DNA of 64,000 bases from Bugula neritina (taxonomy: Eukaryota; Bryozoa; Gymnolaemata; Cheilostomatida; Bugulidae): the NCBI GenBank assembly GCA_964035545.1, contig OZ037772.1, positions 434,001 through 498,000 of the forward strand. Direction: 5' to 3'. Shown here piece after piece: positions 1 to 12,233 of this stretch; the stretch's first letter is position 1; each line of letters begins with the position of its first letter. The notes beneath the pieces were generated by a model. That model was not told where the DNA came from. It saw nothing but the letters and a program-made list of their open reading frames with translations, and did no database searches. The position numbers and the translations under genes were made by a program.

Positions 1-1070
1 TAAATGAAGTCCCAAGCTGCTCTGCCGGCTAGCTACTCAGCGCACTGCAACTACGAGTAGCTAGCTCCACCTGCTATCAATTAATGTCATTGTCCTGATT
101 GGTGGCTACTAGTGGTGCCACTACTGCCCATAGCTACACTCCGACAGTGTCGAACTCACAAGATGCATAAAACAATATAGAGTTAAACCTTTTCGATTAA
201 TACCATAATACTTGCACCACTAAAATCTACCACATAGTTACAGTAAAAGTTTGCTAGTCATAATAACTTGCACTGTTAGTTGCTCGACAAGTTATTCTAC
301 ATCTCTTGTAGCCACAACCAAAGTGGTGTCTATATATCCTGCTAGTGACTTGAGTAATGACTCATATGTAATTGTAATTAATTACATATCTAATGTAATT
401 GATTTTTGCAATTACTTTACAATTACATCTCAATTACTTTAAACTTTTAAATCTTAAAATCTTAAGAAATTTATTCTTTTTTAGCATGACTACTGTTAAA
501 TAACAAGTACAGATTAAGTCAATGTAGTATAGTATCACTTTTGCGAACAAAGCACGTTCACCCCTGTCAAAATTGCCCCTGCTAGGTGGACCCTAGAGGT
601 GAAATTGCATAACTTCTATTTGTCCTTTGTGAGAACAAAAGTAATTGTAATTAATTGCTTTACAATGTAGTTTTGTACTGTAATTAATTACATTTATTTC
701 AACTGTAATTATAATTGTAATTGTAATTGACAAATTCTCATGTAATTGTAATTAGTTACATTCACATGTAATTGACCCCAACCCTGGTTTATTATGGAGC
801 TCATACTTTTATTGTTCAAGGTCTAGATGTATTCTCCACCATGTTTTTACTAGAAGTAAACTTTAATTTGGTAATGAGTATAAAATAAACTGTTGTTTCG
901 CATTGTACAGTTTACTATTGCCTGAATATTGTATTGAGAATATTGGCTTAACAATTCCAGTGCAGCGATGTGATTGGCCTGACAATATCAAAGTAGTGAT
1001 GTGATTGGCTACTCTGTTCTGTTCTGCAGGGCCATGCCTACTTGTATTATGTGGTAATCTTGTTTTGCAG
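1..1070. other. 5' flank / intron of collagen L1 with ATTA-rich repeat
   Basis: No gene is visible here. About 350-420 and 640-775 hold imperfect runs of a TAATTACA/TGTAATT motif. The stretch 535-840 is repeated at about 51130-51470, and 800-1030 is repeated at 50350-50630 and at 54030-54265. These three copies place this DNA as intron sequence upstream of collagen exons in all three collagen loci of the window. The stretch 945-1020 carries a short repeated motif (GATGTGATTGGCT) that recurs in the other two copies. Confidence 0.6.
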
Positions 1071-1392
1071 TGAACAGAAAGGGATAATGAGTCCCAAAAG
1101 ACACCCGGGATCTTACCATGGAGAGGAAGGGTTCACCCGATGTTGATGGCCTGCCTGGTATATCCGGCAATCCTGGAGATGCAGGAGAAAGGAGACCACC
1201 TTGTTTCTCAGGAGATACCGGACTTTTTGGAGAACCAGGTAATGTTTATGCTCAATTGAGTTTAATCTGTCAAGTTATGTTGGGATCTTTTCCGTTGTCG
1301 TTATTTTATGTTTGTTACGTGGAAAAAGGAAAAAACTCTGTCTTGGAGCATTTTGGTTTTTTCAGAGAGCTTTGGATTATTTGATTATGGTC

Positions 1393-1555
1393 TACACAGG
1401 GGTGTAGACAGACTAAACAACACAGGGGTGTAGACAAACTAAACTAGACAGGGGTGTAGACAGACTAAACAACACAGGGGTGTAGACAGACTAAACAACA
1501 CAGGGGTGTAGACAGACGAAACTACACAGGGCTGTAGACAGACTAGACTAACTAG
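1393..1555. repeat. 26-bp minisatellite in collagen L1 intron
   Basis: About six copies of a 26-bp unit, CACAGGGGTGTAGACAGACT plus AAACAA, lie in the intron after exon 1071-1238. The L3 copy has only about two units (54626-54680), so the array changed length after duplication. Confidence 0.9.
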
Positions 1556-1889
1556 TGGTCTAGATGGACTAAACCTACTACGAACTTACAATTACCTTGC
1601 GTCATGACGTCTCTATTCTCTCCTATAATTTGACCTTTATTTAGGGAGCAGATTTCTAGTGGGCTATTCTATAGTGACCAGTCACACTGTTTATTATAGC
1701 AACATAGAAATCAAGTTGAAAACTAGTTGCACCTGTTGTGATGCTATCAATGGGTGCTTACAGGTAGAGACGGAGTACCCGGACCTGTTCAGATCGGTTA
1801 TCAGGGTAAACAAGGAGATCAAGGTCCTGCAGGTAAAAATGAGGAGTTACTCACCCTTGCTTGTGTATTTCTGTTCTTTTTAGGTATTC

Positions 1890-2130
1890 TATAATATGCT
1901 GGGGTTTCCCTCACAGCTATTATATATGCTGGAATTCCCCTCACACCTATGATATATACCGGGGTTTCCCTCACAGCTATGCTATATGCTGGGGTTTTCC
2001 TCACAGCTATTATATATGCTGGAATTCCCCTCACACCTATGCTATATGCTGGGATTTCCTTCACACCTATGCTGTATGCTGGGATTTCCCTCACACTTAT
2101 GCTATATGCTGAGGTTCTCCTCACAGCTAG
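1890..2130. repeat. 30-bp minisatellite resembling repeated splice acceptors
   Basis: About eight copies of a 30-bp unit built on TATGCTGGGGTTTCCCTCAC followed by AGCTATTATA. Many units carry a pyrimidine stretch followed by CAG, like a 3' splice site. The array is open in several frames on both strands because 30 is a multiple of three. It is absent from the L3 copy, which has unrelated DNA from 55015. Confidence 0.9.
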
Positions 2131-4786
2131 TCTGCACTAAGGCAGGGAGTAGGCTAAGTAATCATATTGAATCTCAGGAGTGCTTGTTACTTCAACTGAC
2201 AGGATTACTGTGTATGATAGTTACTCTGACTGGTTTTCATGGATTATTTTTACCATACTGTTTACCACATGATGCATTGTCTAAGTAAGAACAAGGAAAC
2301 AAAGAAATATACCAGAAATGTGGTGTTCCAGAATTAATAAATGACCACTTGTAATGCATACTGGTGCTGCTTGGTTTATAGGACCTGTCGAACAAGCTGG
2401 AGAACCTGGTCTGGATGGCAGAAATGGAAAGACAGGAGAAACTGCACGAACTGGTATGCCTGGTCCAACTGGCTCAAGAGGGTCACTGGAGAACCCGGAT
2501 CTGATGGAAGGTATTTTTTGTGCTTTGCTTCGCCCTATTCAGCTTCTTGGAACTTTTTATTTGATTTAGTTTTTATAATTTGTTGTCAATTTTTTCAGAG
2601 ACGGTTTACCTGGAGTACTGGGTGCTGATGGTAGACCTGGGGAGCAGGGTGATCAAGGACCTCCTGGCTCCATGGGTCCAGTGGGAATCCCCGGTAACCA
2701 GGGACCTGAAGGTGCTCAAGGAGACAAGGGTGATAAGGCAGGAACATTCTTTATTCAGTTTTCTATTTATTTCAGTTCTCTGGTTTTCCACTAGTCAATC
2801 CTGTAGTTGTTTATTTGTTTTAGTTTATTTATGTTAATACTAGAGTTGCTTCAGTGACATCACATCATGTAATATATTACACAACAATGCAGTATAATAC
2901 ACCATAATATAATATGTTATACAATATAATATTATTACAGAAAATATTATTCAATAATATCTCACAGTTAAGTTGTGTCTCCTAAATATATTCATTACTA
3001 TAGGGACCAGCTGGGCCACAGGGTGCTTCTGGACCAACTGGATTGTCTGGGCCAATTCCCGGCGAACAAGGACCTAAAGGTATGAATTAAGTTGAACCAA
3101 TCTTTGTCCTTAGTTATTGGCCATCAACAGAATCTTGACTCTAAGAGTTATCTTACCTGGTAAGAAGGTAAGGCAATTCCTAACTCATGATAATATGAAT
3201 ATCATCTGCTGTTGTAAGACCCACTGGTTTCCAGGGACCGCAGGGATTCCTCGGAGCTCCTGGTGTTGATGGTTAAAGAGGAGGTGTTGGATCAGTTGGC
3301 ATTGCTGGACCACCCGGGCTACGGGTGCTAATGGCAAACAAGGAATAACTGGTTCTCCTGGTGCTATGGGTGCTATGGGGCCACCTGGACCTGATGGTGC
3401 TAAGGTAAACACTTACACTGTTAGCAGGTTATTGTTATTCATCTTGTTAGTTTAGTTGTAATAAACCAATAGTCTGTATTTCTAGGGTGAACAAAGGAGA
3501 GATGGGGAAATGGGTAGTCCTGGCAGTCCTGGACCTCCTGGTGAAGTTCCAGTATTTGGTTAGTTATTAGCAAAACCAAGTTATTGTTCATCACTTGTAT
3601 CTTTTTCATTCTCTTTCAACTGTGTTTTGGTAATATTTTGGGAATTTCATCCGTAGCCTGTGATTGAAGCTTTATTTTATTCTACCATGGGTTATGTTAG
3701 GTGCTCCCTCTATGATGATGAGTGCAATGATGTCCAACGGTAAAGGTGTACAAGCAGATGATGCAGGCGCCAACAATGAGCTCTATAATATGTACCTCAG
3801 TGAGTAATGGTCATGATGTGCTTTGATGTTGCCTGCTTTGTAGTGGAAAGGTCTTTTTGAATGCTGTTTTGGAACTCAAATGAAAGACTTGTTTCAAATT
3901 GTTTATGTTTTTGCAGACAAACAATTTCATAATTTACTGCTAGAAACTATTGTAATAGAAATAAAGACAGCTGTTATAATGTGTTTCTCCTCCTAGCATT
4001 GATGATTGACATTCTTGTTTGATGAGTCACCTATTTAGTTTGTTTCTCCAGTTAAATGTTGCTACATTCTGACATATTATATAATGTTGGTTTTATTGCT
4101 GTTAGCTTACATCACTACTTCCACCTTATTTCTCTAGAAACAAAAGTAAGGGGCGGGTCCAAAGACAGCCCTGTTAGAGACTGTAGAGAACTCTTCACTG
4201 AAAACCCAAAGTTCAAGAGTGGAACTTATTGGGTGAGAGAAGATGCTGATATGTTTCTTTTTTTCTCCGCTCAGAAGAAATCCATATCCAAGTCTTACGA
4301 CTGAAATTCTGTGAACATGTTTTATATTCTGCAATTACTACTCCTGAGGTGTCAATATAATGTCATGTGAAGTTTCTACGGATATTTAATGAATTGTTGT
4401 TTAGGAAGAAGAGTTTTCCCATGAGTTGCCTGTATTATATAATTCTGTATATTCAACAGCTGAACAGGTTTTAGTAGTTTCATTTGATATTAGCATTATG
4501 TTAGTGTGAAATAGAGAAGTTGTATTCTCTATTGTTTGTTGTCAGGTGGATCCAGATGGTGGCTCCATAGCTAATGCTATCCAGGCTTACTGTCGCAAGG
4601 AAATGAAGAGCACTTGTATCAATGCCAAGAACTCTGAGTTTGCCACCAAATCGTACGTCACCCAGCAGCTAGATAATCAGCCATTCGTTGCTAAACACAT
4701 GGGAACAACAATTGTGAGTGTTTATCTTGCATCAACGATGACTTTCTCAGTAATACTTGAGAATATTCAAAAGTTTTATGTTGAGA

Positions 4787-4960
4787 ATTGTCGCTATAGT
4801 AACATATTTGTTTACTGTATGGATGTTGATAAGAGCTGCTATAGTAACATGTTGGTTTCCTGTATGGATGTTGATAAGTGTTGCTATAGTAACATGTTGG
4901 TTTCCTGTATGGATGTTGATAGGTGTAGCTATAGTAACATGTTGGTTTCCTGTATGGATT
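4787..4960. repeat. 45-bp tandem repeat with X-box-like palindrome
   Basis: Four 45-bp units lie in the intron between COLFI exons 4546-4713 and 4965-5044. Each begins with (GTTG)CTATAGTAACAT and continues GTTGGTTTCCTGTATGGATG. The palindrome GTTGCTATAGTAAC resembles the RFX X-box (GTNRCC-N-RGYAAC) with one left-half mismatch. L3 retains a single unit at 55240-55285. Confidence 0.85.
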
Positions 4961-5384
4961 GTAGTTTGAGTATCAGGCAGAGTCTTCTCAACTCAACTTC
5001 CTTCGAATTCACTCTGAGAGAGCAAAGCAAACCCTGACTTACAGGTAATAGTCACTGCTAGCAGCTTACCAAATAGTCACTAGTCAGTATTCACTAGTCA
5101 CCAGTTGCTAGGCACCAGTTGCTAGTCGCCAATCACCAGATACTAGTCCTCTACTATGTTGCAAGTCACTTGATAATCTGAACAATCACAGGCCTTTTTA
5201 AGCTGAGCGAGTTGTTGGCATGACTATTCCTTTTGCTGATTGTAGGTGTATAAACTCAGTGGCAGTAGAAGACGCATTCGGTAGGAAGAATAAGTCAGTC
5301 ATTTTATATACAGCTGGTGATAAAGAATACACAGCGACAGATAGCAGGTTTCAATATTCAGTGCTGCAGGATGATTGCAAGGTA

Positions 5385-5480
5385 TGTAAATCTGACCTGT
5401 ATAGTGTAATTTTGACCTATATAGTGTAAACCTGATCTATATTGTGTAAATCTGACTTATATAGTGCAAATATGACCTGC
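5385..5480. repeat. 17-bp tandem repeat after COLFI exon
   Basis: Imperfect 17-bp units (CTGACCTATATAGTGTAAAT type) follow the donor of exon 5246-5381. The L3 copy at 55675-55790 has the same array with more regular units. Confidence 0.75.
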
Positions 5481-5788
5481 ATATGCACATGATTGCGATA
5501 GTTGCATCTTTTGTTTTATTAATTTACTGCGGAGCTTGCCTTTGAGGCTTGTAATAAATGTTTACGAGTTCAACCCAAAAGCCACTTTGAGTGATGAACA
5601 AGTTTAGAGTTTTGAGTTTGCCCTCTGCCATTTTGTAGTATTCCAAATACTATCAGAAGCTCAGACAGTGATTGAGATTGACACCAAGACCACCCACCCA
5701 CTTGCCTATTATTGACATTGCTCCTGGTGACATCGGGACCACCCACAAAGAGTTTGGGGTTCAGCTTGGAGAAGTCTGCTTTTCATAG

Positions 5789-8150
5789 ACTCATATCTAA
5801 CAACAGTGTTATTTGGCTGATTTTTTAAAACTGTCCCTGATTAGAGAATTAGTGGCCAATCAGAGAATTCAATCAATGTTGGTTGGCTGAGACCAGCAGT
5901 CTGATTCTTATATAACCTAATCTTTAAATGAAATATTTGATTACTCTAAATAAATTTATTCGAGACTTCCAAGGCAGTGATGGTGATTTTTGTACATATA
6001 AATTTGAAGGAGTTTAGCTATAGGGTTTATGCTGTTTTTTTAATTATTCCACCATAACCTTAGATTGTGAGTAGTAGTTCTAGAATGAGGTAGGGAGGGT
6101 GTTATGCCTCTCCCTATGACTTTATATATTTAGAAACTGTTGTTAATTTAGTAATTCTGTTGGTGCTACATTTTTAAATTCATTTAAACATCGTAGGCAT
6201 CCAGGTTATTTTGATAAAATCAATTACTGTTAAATAAAAGTTCATACTTTTTTAGTTGCATTCACAAAATATATAAAAAAAATCTCAACTCAATATACCA
6301 GAAAAAATGAATTAAAATATATGTGTTAATAGCACTGATATTGACGTGACCATGGCACATGAAAAATCTGAAAGAAGAGTTGTCTTCTATTTTTCTATAT
6401 TGACATATAGAGCTTGCCGTGAAAATACAGATTTTTTAAAAAAAATATTGTGACCCTCTGGTAACTTTTTGAATTTAGAAAATTGGCTTATATATTTCTT
6501 TTCATGTGGACAACAGATCACTTTTTTTAAATTTATTTTGAAGCTCTTTTCGTAAAAAATAATCAAAAGTAAAAAATCCAAAATTTTTACAAATTGGTTC
6601 GGGGCTTGACGTGAAAGGCGTTTGGACGAAGATGTCAAGGTCACCAGTAATAAATTTATTCTATCACAATACTGCACGGAAAGTTAATGAAGTGAGCTGA
6701 AAATTAGGTTGCTAGCATATTGATATACATTATTATTATATTGATTGTTACAATATTATTTTTTAAATTTGTTTTGTTATCAGTTATGTTCAACTTCTTC
6801 ATAAAGCTGCTGTTAGACTAAGAGTAAGACATAATATTACTATTAGCAACAATGATAATATTAAATTGAAATTATTAAATTGAAATTCACGGTGAAGTGT
6901 CACTATGACTATGATACTCTATGACTATGAGTATGAGTATCGTATAAATTAATTATGAGTATGAGTATCACTATGACATTAACTCAATCAGTGATAGACT
7001 ATGTCTATTACTATGAATATGGCTATGCATAACTCAATGAGAATATCAATATGAATATCAATATGGCTTCTAATTCTTGTAACTTTTGACTATGACGATG
7101 CTGATACTGATAGTGATAATCACTGCCAGCCCAAGTCTCATACTCATAGTTATACTATTACTATTGTCTATTAGTATCAATAATTAATTAATAATGAATA
7201 ATTAAATAATATTAATATAATAGTATTACTATCAGTACAACTACTAGTATTACTCATAGTTCTGATAATGATGCAGATGATAGTTTTAGAAGTTCTACTT
7301 CTACTTTTATAGTAAGCTAGATTGTATATGTTGAACTCTACTCATTTTTTACTACTAATGCTAATACTAATAGTAATACTAATAATAATTATAGTTGTTA
7401 TAATGATAGTAATACTAATAGTAATAGTAATAATAACTATTTCAATTTGATAATTTATGTTTTACAACAGCATTATCACTTATCAATTACATTGGTTCAT
7501 AATATGCTTATTTTAATTTTGCTTTGTGTGTTTTGTCATGTTGTAAATTAAAGTTTGTATGGTTATTTAATGAACTAGAGAACTAGCCAAATGTTATGCA
7601 ATGAATTACTATAAACTCAGTGAAATTTAAAATCCAATAGATATTACTATGACATTGATTGTACAGAGGTAGCTAAAATATACATTAAATTACCAATAAT
7701 TTTAACTCGCCAATACACTATGAGTAGAACAATCAAATGCAATGATAGAAAGTTAATTAGTCATAGCAGCCCGTTGCTTAAGGAACATTAAGCTACAGAT
7801 CTAAAATGATGTAGTTTTGTGATCCCTTACATAACAAAAAATTTTTCAAACTGGTTTAATACTTTTATTATGAACATGCTTATTAAAGTAACATGTTTGT
7901 GATGTATATTCTATTAAAAAGCAATCACATCAGGTTTTCAATTTGTATGTTGTACAATGTTTATTATGGTGACAAGTTACTAAATCATATGGTTCAGCTT
8001 TGTAAAGTAAAGCTGATAAAATAAATACAATTATGTGATTGTTTTACCGCTATATATTAAATTTAAATGAGTTGAATAATATCCTAGTGAAGTGAATTAG
8101 ATTTTTCTTTAGCTTTGGTACACCTGTTTGTTATAGACTAACATTCCACC
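5789..8150. other. 3' flank of collagen L1; AT-rich DNA without a clear gene
   Basis: From 5789 to about 6170 this matches 56095-56480 closely, so the duplication behind L1 and L3 extends into the 3' flank. Beyond that I see AT-rich DNA, with imperfect CTATGA/GTATGAGTAT runs at 6895-7030 and TAATAnTAATA runs at 7340-7440. No exon with convincing codon structure was found. Confidence 0.5.
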
Positions 8151-8155
8151 AATAG

Positions 8156-8755
8156 AAGAATGGTGCAAGTAGAAGAAATTTCAGGCGCAGAAAGCTAAGG
8201 AGCAGTCAGAATGCTGCCATAGTTGTGAAAAGGCTGAATTTCAATAATGGTGTATTTGAACTGACATGGCCAGCAGAGTTCTCCAAGTCACATACAACAG
8301 CTATTTACATCATCATGGTTAGCTCAAATTTAATTCCCATATCAGTCTCTAATATATAGTTTAACATCTGCTGTAAATTCACTTAAGGAGCATACACATA
8401 ACCAAAACTGAGTTACACTATAGTATTTGTTCTTGAACATATTTACCAAGATAAGTAGATTTGCTAATTCATTAACAGCAAAATTATAATGATACAACAA
8501 TTTTTCTTTTAGATAATTCAATCAATAACACAAGACACTACAACATGGTTTTGCAGTTATAGAGTATTAATTTTCTGGCTCTTTTCAAATCTTCATAGAA
8601 GGCAAAGAAAACCACTTTCAGCTTGCCTTTATAACTGAGTGCAAGCGTCTTCCACCTACAGATGATGATAAACAATTTGCTGATGTGGAAGTTTCTAATT
8701 TTGTTTACAATGAAGATAGATTATAGGACATTAGTCTTTTGTAAAGATTGTCAAG
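8156..8755 (+). CDS. Possible two-exon fragment, unrecognised
   Basis: Two open stretches lie behind plausible acceptors. The first, 8156-8317, starts after AATAG and ends at ATG|GTTAGC; it reads 54 codons including NNGVFELTWPAEFSKSHTTA. The second starts after CTTCATAG at 8599 and reads GKENHFQLAFITECKRLPPT, then an acidic tail to a TAG near 8725. The phases of the two pieces do not match (0 against 1), so they may not be joined, or one border is wrong. I do not recognise the sequence. Codon use looks more coding-like than the surrounding AT-rich DNA, which is the only support. Confidence 0.25.
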
Positions 8756-8759
8756 TTTT

Positions 8760-11480
8760 GTTATAATTAAGAACAGTTTTAGTTTCAATAAATCAGTTCA
8801 ACATTATGGACATCATTGCACAAACATTGTAATCTTAACTATCTACAAAGGTATCTGATGGACTACTTGAAAATACAAAACTATGCTCCAGATACACAAT
8901 GGACTGACCAGCAAAGTTAAAATGAGTTGGAGATGTAGAACATAATATCTTGTTCAAGGCTTTTCCCTGCTGTTGGAACCTTCTATTCCAGAACACTGAA
9001 TTGAACAAACATATGTAGATATATAAAACTTTGCAAACAATAATAATGTGAAATTAGTTGCTAAGTATCACATTGCTAATAAGTACAGCATTGTGTAATG
9101 TTTTTTTTAATTATTTTTTGAGCCTTTTTATCTATAGGCCCGCATAGTATTTACTATATTATAACTAATAAATTGCAGACACATCATGTCAGACCAGTCT
9201 CCATTTAAATAGAATAGTGTAGGCTATCAAATTTGTAGAAGTAAAAAACTGCATTCTTATTGAGTAAAATACTTGCCATTTTCCATGATGCCTCTACTGC
9301 TAAAAAGAGAAGTTTCTATCAATACAGCTCCATCAACCTGTGTCCTGATGGAGCTAGTAGTTTAGGAACATTTGTGGCGGGAGTGTAGGCTGAGCTGCAG
9401 TAAAGGAAGAACCCCAACATATGTAATCTATTCAGCACATTATATGTATTGTAGAAATTTATTTAAAAAAGAATTTAGAAAATGCTTCATGAAGCATGAA
9501 CAAAGTAAAAATTAATGCTGGTGAAAGTAATATTATTTCACCCATTAGAATTACTAGCAGCTATAGCAATTATGTATTTTTATAAAAATGTGTCTAATTT
9601 ATGCTATAGAGTTATTACTGCCAAAGGTTACAAAATTTACCAGTCACATTCATGCAGCTGATGGAGAATAACTAACCTTCACATGCAATAAATACAATTA
9701 GTAGCTCAATCTAAAACTAATGCGCTACTAAATATTAGGAGTATAAGTTATAGTTATTCTAAGGAATAATTGCAAAAAAGTTACTTAGAGGAATTTAACT
9801 CTTATTATAATGTAATTATCTTCCAAGATATATTACAACATCACTACTTGGATGCATGCAATGTCATAGTTATATTAGCATCAATATAATTTTCAATAAT
9901 TTCCAATCTATTAACTTGAGCATTATGATAGTGATTATTTTACAAATAAGGCGATGATTAGGCACTGTTAGTATTTTGGTTCAATTTATTAATAGCTGTA
10001 ACAGGCAGAGTTGTAAATATAATGGATTTATCAAAATTCCAATGGGTATAGTACTCTAACACAACATTGATACTAATGATTGTAGTCACTTACTCTTAGA
10101 GTTAGTGAATAATGATACAGTCATAACAATCTGAATATCAATCAGCATTAGAGATAGACTGACTGCTTTATATTATAGTAATTATGTCATATTGAATTTA
10201 TTCACTATAACTATAAAAATTATGATTATAATTATAAATTAAAATAATTTAAATATTATATAATATATTGGTAATTATTGGAATCATATTTATTGTTATG
10301 ACCATTATGATTATAATTATTTAATATTATCTTTATGTTTGTATTTAAAGTTGTTCATTAAATTTAAAGTTGTTTGGGTTTTATAAATTTATTATAATTA
10401 TATTACTGTAAAAGTATTGCTATTACTATTAGTATTAGTATAATTAAATTATTATAATTTATTATTTATATTTATTTTATTTTTTATTTTAAGACCAGCA
10501 GTTCAAATTAATACTTGTTTCGTTTGCTTTATACTATAACTTACAAGTATAACTATCAACATAATAATATTACATTTGCTATTAATATTACTATGAATAT
10601 AAATATTTATATTAATATTGCTATCGATATAACTTATACTTATAGTTATAACTAATATTATAACATAAGTATTACTATTACTATTACTATTAGTATTAGT
10701 TTCGAAACTGATCCTGCTCCGTAACATACTGATATTGTCAAATGTCATATGATTATCATTATGATTATTAATAGTATTAATAAATATAACCATTGAATAT
10801 TATTAATAATACTAATAGTTCACCAATAGGCGATAGTCAGACTGAGTGAGAGTCATAGACATAGTGATATTCATAGTCATACTCATACTGATACTGTGAT
10901 TCACTGATTCAGTTACAAATTTTAAAACTTGATTTTACGTAGACAACTACTAACCTATAATTCATCACAAAACGGTTGAAAATCATCATTTACTGCATAT
11001 TTAAAAGTAATTTTCTGGTAGTGTGGTCGACGTGATAATTGAAATTAAAATAGGGAAGATAATTATTTTGTGATTTACGGCAAGTTACAAACCAGCGAAA
11101 TGGAATAGTCCATTTGAAAACAGTCAAATTAGTTACCTTTCTTGATGTTGCGTAGCTAACGTTAGTTATTAGTAGCCACCCGAAGAGTAACATTCATGTG
11201 ATTTGAGCTACGAATGACGAGAATCTGAGACAAACCCGCCTTTAATAACTTTACGCGATATAAACTCACGCTACAATAGGGCTATTTTGCCATCCCCACG
11301 TCAGAATAGGACACGGAGGGCACGCTCGCGGGCAAGTCTGGGCAAGTCTAAGACACCTAATGTGACCACTTTTACTTGCATTTTTGTAGTGTTTTCGTAT
11401 AAGAAATTGGATGAAATGCTGATAAAACAGTTGAAAAGCATGCAAACTTTTGCTCAAATGTAATAAATAATCTGGATGCT
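8760..11480. other. AT-rich region without recognisable genes
   Basis: Long AT-rich stretch. The part 10200-10800 is a patchwork of ATTA/TATAAT and TAGTATTACTAT runs that opens fortuitous Asn-rich reading frames. A higher-GC patch at 11265-11350 has no domain I can name. I see no supported exon. Confidence 0.4.
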
Positions 11481-11487
11481 TACGGCC

Positions 11488-11790
11488 TTTAATCCAACCA
11501 TTTCTCTATTACAAAATATATTTTACCATAAGGTGCTACACAATTTATTTCTCAGCTTGTAGATTTCATCATCAAAATTATTGAAGTAATAAAATTGGTC
11601 CAGAATTTGAAAGAAGCTGCAGTTTTCAGATCTGATTATTTAACCTATTTATCCTGAAATTAGACATTGTTAGTTTAAAATGGAGTGTAACATATATTTT
11701 AGTCACTTAGTTCCAACTGTGTTGACCATATCAACATTTTAAATTTTCTTTTGGCTGCTATGAAGTACATAAGTAAATGGCATCAAATTT
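11488..11790. repeat. Dispersed repeat, copy 1 (also at 56485-56790)
   Basis: About 300 bp beginning TTTAATCCAACCATTTCTCT is repeated in the same orientation at 56485-56790 with scattered differences. No coding potential is seen. The second copy lies right before a Penelope endonuclease fragment, so the family may be part of, or next to, a retroelement. Confidence 0.8.
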
Positions 11791-12233
11791 CACATGTCAC
11801 ATAATCTTGTAAAAGTTAATTGTAAATAAAAATAAATTTCATGTGTTTTTGAGAAGCTATAGGTTTGTATGTTTGAACAAATGAAACATAATGTTCCTTA
11901 ATGTCAAGATTCTGCTTATACCACAATACCATAAACATTGTGACTCTGTCAGTAGCCAAAAGAAGTGATGAAAAAAGTTGTTTACTAACACAACTACTAA
12001 GTTTTGTCAATATCAGACACGATTTAGAGATGCTGTCCTGCTGCTGCTGGGACGGCAGGAAAGTCTACGAGAATCTGGAATGAGACTTTGGCAGAGTCAG
12101 ACCTGAGCTCGCATTTGAAAGACTTGTTACTGAAAGCAGAAACAATAAATATCAAAATTGTCTAATTTTCAGGTTTCTGGGAAATTTCTTTAGATGTATT
12201 TCTGAAACTAACAATGTTTTACTAACCTTCATG

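Larger units (their letters stand above)
1071..3558 (+). pseudogene. Fibrillar collagen L1, triple-helix exons (decayed)
   Basis: Seven exons with GT-AG (one GC) borders encode Gly-X-Y repeats: 1071-1238, 1764-1832, 2382-2510, 2599-2737, 3004-3079, 3235-3404 and 3486-3558. Exon 2599-2737 is a perfect Gly-X-Y run with no lesion. The others are damaged. In 3235-3404 the frame reads GVDG followed by TAA and later loses one base. Exon 2382-2510 needs one extra base to stay in register. Obligate Gly positions have become Ser, Arg, Asp, Cys, Ala or Glu in 1071-1238, 1764-1832, 2382-2510 and 3486-3558. Splice phases still match across most junctions (for example 1238 to 1764 to 2382), so this descends from a working gene. 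It continues into the C-propeptide exons from 3701. An assembly-error explanation fits the indels but not the TAA or the Gly losses. Confidence 0.8.
3701..5788 (+). pseudogene. Fibrillar collagen L1, C-propeptide (COLFI) exons
   Basis: Exons 3701-3799, 4138-4232, 4546-4713, 4965-5044, 5246-5381 and about 5639-5788 spell a fibrillar collagen C-propeptide, the domain that trimerises procollagen chains in the secretory pathway. Recognisable landmarks are RDCRELFTENPKFKSGTYW, then VDPDGGSIANAIQAYC, FLRIHSERAKQTLTY, CINSVAVEDA, YSVLQDDCK and finally [25 protein letters not shown] with a TAG at 5786-5788. The first five exons are open and in phase. The last exon carries one base more than the L3 copy in the run after ACCAAGACC, which moves the frame to a TGA before the IDIAPGDIG part. 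The acceptor at 5638 also fits the phase poorly. The domain assignment is firm; whether the locus makes protein is doubtful because of the upstream lesions. Confidence 0.85.

Noticed and set aside
1819-2288. Several overlapping frames on both strands in the collagen intron
   Set aside because: 30-bp minisatellite, open in many frames by unit length.
11260-11360. A tRNA or structured RNA in the GC-richer patch
   Set aside because: No A/B boxes or cloverleaf pairing could be built by eye.
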